Source: Chryseobacterium echinoideorum (GTDB lineage: Bacteria > Bacteroidota > Bacteroidia > Flavobacteriales > Weeksellaceae). From it: a stretch of DNA of 64,000 nucleotides. Positions 60,547 through 64,000 of the stretch are shown here, one piece after another. A program made the position numbers and the translations under genes. Where the stretch lies: contig NZ_VKNW01000002.1 in NCBI RefSeq assembly GCF_007474535.1, positions 248,001-312,000 of the forward strand. The letters are read 5' to 3'. The notes beneath the pieces are model-generated. The model did not search any database. It was not told where the DNA came from and saw only the letters and a program-made list of their open reading frames with translations. How positions within the stretch are numbered: position 1 is the stretch's first letter; each line of letters starts with the position of its first letter.

Positions 60547-60550
60547 ATTG

Positions 60551-60558
60551 CAAAGATA
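60551..60558 (-). promoter_or_regulatory. -7 element of dnaB
   Basis: Minus-strand TATCTTTG, full match, 4 bases before the ATG at 60546. Confidence 0.5.
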
Positions 60559-60653
60559 GTTTATTTCAAAAAAATAATTTGAAATGAGTAACTAATATTT
60601 CTATGTTAATAACTTTAAAAAAGCTTTGAAATAAAGAGCTGGGATAGTGTTGA

Positions 60654-60690
60654 TAAAAAAATCACCCCGATGATGAGGTGATATTTTTTT
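60654..60690 (-). terminator. Terminator after the second T9SS cargo gene
   Basis: Stem ATCACC/GGTGAT around a GC-rich loop with T-runs on both strands, 18 bases past the stop. Confidence 0.7.
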
Positions 60691-60707
60691 ATAGAAAGAT
60701 GATATAA

Positions 60708-62768
60708 TTATTCTCTGTTTTTGATAAGAACCCATCCGTCATACTTCGTAGGGGTACTGTTTGGATCGTTTTCATTCCACGTAATAGTGTACCAATAAGT
60801 ACCTGTATTTAGTTTCTTACCACCAGAAGTGCCATCCCATTTGTAGTTTCTTACTTTATCTGCTTGATAAATTTTATTTCCGTATCTGTTATAAACGGTA
60901 AATACTAAATTCTTTTTATAAGCCAAAGCAGAATAGTCAACCGCATCATTTACATTATCACCGTTTGGAGTGATTGCATTGACAAGGTTTGGTACGGTAA
61001 GCTGAACCTGAATAGGGGTACAATCATAGCTGTCTCTTAAGAATATTTTATTTTCACCTCTAGGTAAATCAGTAAAAACATTTGAAGACTGCCAGTTGAT
61101 TCCGTCTAAAGAATATTCATAAGGTGCAGTTCCTCCTGAAGCATTTACTGTAATTGTGTTGTTTTTTATATCCACACTTGCAATAACAGGTTGAGGTGTA
61201 GGATAAACATTTACTTGCTGAAGTGTGAAGCAATTTCCTGTTTTTAGTTTTACCCAGTATGATCCCACGGCAACGCCCTGTATAGATTGTGTAGTAGCTC
61301 CTGTGCTCCATTCGTAAGCTGCAAATCCGGGACCAGCATCTAAAGTAGTTCTGTCCTCCATACAGATTGTTTTGTCTTTCAGAACAGTAGATTTTACAGG
61401 CGGAATCACTTTTAAAGTAATCGTTGTAATGTAGTAACATTCATTTTCATTAATAACTCTTACATAGACTTCTCCCGCAGCAGAAATGTAATTCGTAGGA
61501 TTTGTGATCTCATTTGTACCGGCCAATGCATCTGCTTTAGTTTTATAAAACTTTTTGTTAGTTCCTGTAGCAGTTGTTACAACCGCTTGAGTAAGATCAT
61601 ATTGAGCCGTATTAAAAGCATTTTCAATAAAACAAGATTCTAATGTTGCAGGTGTTAAAGGAATAGGGGGGTAGTATTCTAAAGTTATCTCTGCATTTGC
61701 TGAACATCCGTCTGTTGTGGTTATTTTTACGTATATTTTTTTAGGAGCAGAAGAAGAATAATATGAAGGAGAAATTATCTCATTGGTTCCTGCGTTGAGA
61801 TCAGCTAAAGTTGGGAAATATTTTTTAACTGCAGTAGGGTCTGAATACACGTTACCCGTTGTAAGATTAAAAATTGCTGAACCAGCGCCGTTGTTGTTAC
61901 ATCCTTTTACAGTTACGTTATTAGTTATAATCGGACCAACTTCAAATTTAATTGTGCCTGTCTGTGTACAATCGTTTAGAGGATTGGAAGGATTGGTAGG
62001 GTCAAGATAATGAATGGCATAATAGTATGTATTGGTCGTATTTACGCTAATTGGTGCTGTAATTGGATTTGAATTTGTTAATGCATCATTGGATGATGTA
62101 TGGTAACTTACTGAAAAGTTCGGATTTCCATTAACTATACCCGTAGAAAGAGTTGAGAAATTGAATGTTGAGGGATTAGAACAAATATATACAATTCCGT
62201 TATTTGCAGGACCTGGAGGTAGAAAAGGATTGGGTGTAAGTGTTGGATCTGTAAAAGGGGATGTTAAAGTAGCTGTGCCACCCCAAGTTAATGAAAAACC
62301 ATAAGGATTACTAGGAATATAATTGTCAATTAGCAAGTAATAAGTTTCCCCTGCTAAGACAGGAAGAGCATCTTCCCATTTATCTCCGGTAATTGTTGAA
62401 CTTAGTCCTGTAGCACCAGTAGTTCCAGAAAAGTTGCATCTTATCGCATTACCAAAGTCCCAAGTTGCACAATTAATATTAGGACCGTAAACTGCAAAAT
62501 CATAATCATAATGAGTGACTCCCGGAACAGTATTAGGGTCAATAGTAAATTCAATAGTACCACTGGTTGCAGCCGTAAAAACATACCAAACTGAATAATG
62601 TTCAAGTCCCAAACAACTTCCTGAAGTTTGCTCAACAACATTTCCATTACTGCCAGGGTTATAGTTAATGTTTGAGTTTCCGCACACAGGTATTGCTGAA
62701 ATACAATCTGATTGCGAATAGAAGAACTGCGATAATGTTATAATAAAAAGAAGTAATATTTTTTTCAT
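60708..62768 (-). CDS. Secreted adhesin-like protein with type B T9SS C-terminal domain
   Basis: 686 residues. Signal peptide about 1-19; an N-terminal domain with SDCISAIPVCGNSNINYNPG and HYSVWYVFTAATSGTIEFTI, a pattern common in flavobacterial surface proteins; then the same repeats and C-terminal block as the gene at 55998 (ICMEDRTTLDAGPGF, YEWSTGATTQSIQGV, ITPNGDNVNDAVDYSALAYK, GTYWYTITW, ending LIKNRE). The N-terminal domain differs, so the family has a variable head on a shared tail. Exported by the type IX system; ligand unknown. Promoter element TAAATTTG at 62788-62795. Confidence 0.88.
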   Translation of the reverse strand: MKKILLLFIITLSQFFYSQSDCISAIPVCGNSNINYNPGSNGNVVEQTSGSCLGLEHYSVWYVFTAATSGTIEFTIDPNTVPGVTHYDYDFAVYGPNINCATWDFGNAIRCNFSGTTGATGLSSTITGDKWEDALPVLAGETYYLLIDNYIPSNPYGFSLTWGGTATLTSPFTDPTLTPNPFLPPGPANNGIVYICSNPSTFNFSTLSTGIVNGNPNFSVSYHTSSNDALTNSNPITAPISVNTTNTYYYAIHYLDPTNPSNPLNDCTQTGTIKFEVGPIITNNVTVKGCNNNGAGSAIFNLTTGNVYSDPTAVKKYFPTLADLNAGTNEIISPSYYSSSAPKKIYVKITTTDGCSANAEITLEYYPPIPLTPATLESCFIENAFNTAQYDLTQAVVTTATGTNKKFYKTKADALAGTNEITNPTNYISAAGEVYVRVINENECYYITTITLKVIPPVKSTVLKDKTICMEDRTTLDAGPGFAAYEWSTGATTQSIQGVAVGSYWVKLKTGNCFTLQQVNVYPTPQPVIASVDIKNNTITVNASGGTAPYEYSLDGINWQSSNVFTDLPRGENKIFLRDSYDCTPIQVQLTVPNLVNAITPNGDNVNDAVDYSALAYKKNLVFTVYNRYGNKIYQADKVRNYKWDGTSGGKKLNTGTYWYTITWNENDPNSTPTKYDGWVLIKNRE

Positions 62769-62787
62769 TTTTAAATGATATTTAGAA

Positions 62788-62795
62788 CAAATTTA
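62788..62795 (-). promoter_or_regulatory. -7 element of the second T9SS cargo gene
   Basis: Minus-strand TAAATTTG, full match; leader about 16 bases. Confidence 0.5.
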
Positions 62796-62837
62796 CTTAA
62801 AAATTTATTTGTGGAATGTAATATTTATAATTATAAT

Positions 62838-62866
62838 TAAAAAAAAGCCGCATTAAGCGGCTTTCA
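62838..62866 (-). terminator. Rho-independent terminator after the third T9SS cargo gene
   Basis: Minus-strand stem AAAGCCGC/GCGGCTTT with a 5-base loop and eight T. Confidence 0.9.
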
Positions 62867-62884
62867 GTAAAGTCTGATTATATT

Positions 62885-64000
62885 TTATTCTCTGTTTTTT
62901 ACCATCAGCCAACCAGAATATTTGATGGGTGTTTTGGCTTTGTCGTTTTCATTCCATGTTACAGAATACCAATAGTTTCCGGTAGAAACTCTTTTGCTGC
63001 CATTGGTAGTTCCGTTCCATTTGTAGCCGTTTGTTTTGTCAGCCTGATAAACTTTTGCCCCATATCTGTCAAAAATACTAAGGACAAGATTTTGTTTTCC
63101 TGCCAATGCAGAATAATCAATTTCATCATTTATTCCGTCTCCGTTCGGTGTAATAACATTTACTAAGTTTGGAACGACAATGTTTACCTGTATTGGTTCA
63201 CAATCATACGAATCTTTTACATAAATGGTGTGATCGCCTCTTGTGATGTCAGTAAATACATTAGAATCCTGCCAGTTTACATTATCAATAGAATACATAT
63301 AACCTGGTGTTCCTCCTGTTGCATTCACGGTAATAGTCGTTGTTGAAATATCAATATTAGATACTACAGGCTGCTCAGAAGCATATACTTTTACAGTTTG
63401 TGTAGAAGTACAGTCTCCCGTTTTCAGTTTTACCCAGTAAGTACCCACTGCAACATCAGAAATTGTCTGGGTCGTTGCACCCGTACTCCAAAGATATGAG
63501 CTGAATCCCGGACCTGCATCTAGTGTTGTCTTATCTTCAAAACAAATTACTTTGTCTTGTAAAACTGTAGAATATACCGGAGGGAAAACAATTAAATTTA
63601 CTTTCGCAACAGTAAAGCACCCGTTACCATCCGTAACCCTGATATATATCACTCCTGTTGGAGCAATGTAATTGGTGATGTTAGTGATTTCGTTTGTTGA
63701 ATTTATTGCATCCGTCATTGATGGGAAATACTTTTTGGTAGTTCCGGTTGGATTATTAATTAATGCAGTTTCCAGATTAAATGATCCTGTTGCAGGATTT
63801 CCTTCAATAAAGCAAGTTCTCAGTGTAGCTTCTGTAACTGTAATGACAGGGTAAAACTGCAACTTGATCTCTGCAATATCTGTACACCCAAAAGGTGTAG
63901 TAATCAATACAAAAACTGAACCTCCAGCAGATGTATACTGATAAGGATTGGCTATTTCTATATTATTGTTAAGATCATACATTGAAGCATAATACTTCTT
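62885..64000 (-). CDS. Secreted protein with type B T9SS C-terminal domain (5' end outside window)
   Basis: At least 371 residues; the frame is open through base 64000 (KKYYAS before the first Met), and that text matches the KKYFKTLADLN repeat of the two paralogues, so the gene continues to the right. Visible: repeat remnants (PYQYTSAGGSVFVLIT, TGTTKKYFPSMTDAINS), the block ICFEDKTTLDAGPGF and YLWSTGATTQTISDV, and the sorting domain (ITPNGDGINDEIDYSALAGK ... GNYWYSVTW, ending MVKNRE). The variable head domain lies outside the window. Confidence 0.88.
   Translation of the reverse strand, partial: KKYYASMYDLNNNIEIANPYQYTSAGGSVFVLITTPFGCTDIAEIKLQFYPVITVTEATLRTCFIEGNPATGSFNLETALINNPTGTTKKYFPSMTDAINSTNEITNITNYIAPTGVIYIRVTDGNGCFTVAKVNLIVFPPVYSTVLQDKVICFEDKTTLDAGPGFSSYLWSTGATTQTISDVAVGTYWVKLKTGDCTSTQTVKVYASEQPVVSNIDISTTTITVNATGGTPGYMYSIDNVNWQDSNVFTDITRGDHTIYVKDSYDCEPIQVNIVVPNLVNVITPNGDGINDEIDYSALAGKQNLVLSIFDRYGAKVYQADKTNGYKWNGTTNGSKRVSTGNYWYSVTWNENDKAKTPIKYSGWLMVKNRE

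Noticed and set aside
60551..60707. Replication origin near dnaB
   Set aside because: No cluster of DnaA boxes, no AT-rich repeat unit and no dnaA or dnaN nearby; dnaB alone does not mark oriC.

Overview
The window reads as a chromosomal segment of a flavobacterium, most likely Chryseobacterium or a close relative (Bacteroidota, Weeksellaceae). Support: low GC; Bacteroidota-type promoter elements (TAnnTTTG at about -7, TTTG at about -33); type IX secretion type B C-terminal domains; TonB-dependent receptors with carboxypeptidase-regulatory-like N-termini; DUF5689, DUF4271 and DUF4296 proteins; a fused CcoNO oxidase subunit; and a flexirubin-type cluster tail. Genus is inference. No tRNA, rRNA, CRISPR array, insertion sequence or prophage was recognised. 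Most of the window is core genome, with one accessory-looking stretch at about 10.4-22.4 kb.

Layout. 1-3.84 kb (+): end of what looks like a flexirubin/aryl-polyene cluster (polysaccharide deacetylase, LolA-like carrier, lipoprotein, ApeI-like dehydratase, small exported protein, GT2-DUF2062 fusion), all overlapping or touching. 3.9-10.2 kb: a secreted endonuclease/exonuclease/phosphatase-family enzyme divergent from a TonB-dependent receptor and a DUF5689 lipoprotein. 10.5-22.4 kb (+): a TPR/membrane/HTH regulator, a short membrane-anchored copy of its HTH, a small exported protein, then two successive two-gene cassettes, each a large von Willebrand A surface protein followed by a small exported protein built from a module that also ends the large proteins. 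22.6-31.4 kb (-): complete cbb3 oxidase locus (ccoI, ccoS, ccoNO, ccoQ, ccoP, ccoG, fixH, SafE-like protein), divergent from a Crp/Fnr-family regulator.

32.3-46.7 kb: housekeeping genes: panB; oligopeptidase B; hemD with DUF4271; a polyprenol-phosphate mannosyltransferase, DUF4296 lipoprotein, tgt and LptG operon; birA; rsfS-ftsH; a LUD-domain gene with cdsA and psd, the first two with TTG starts. 46.8-55.9 kb (-): a decayed beta-lactamase-fold gene, a CDF metal transporter, asd, a small cytochrome b-like membrane protein, a second TonB-dependent receptor, and nitroreductase-nadB-nadC. 56-64 kb (-): three large paralogous type B T9SS cargo proteins interleaved with rnhA and dnaB; the last runs off the right edge.

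Most notable: the duplicated vWA cassette and its shared C-terminal module; a Tgt that has lost the three zinc-binding cysteines; TGAC-N4-GTCA-like palindromes at the cco promoter and at the adjacent regulator gene; and a terminator-like hairpin separating the cco structural genes from the assembly genes.
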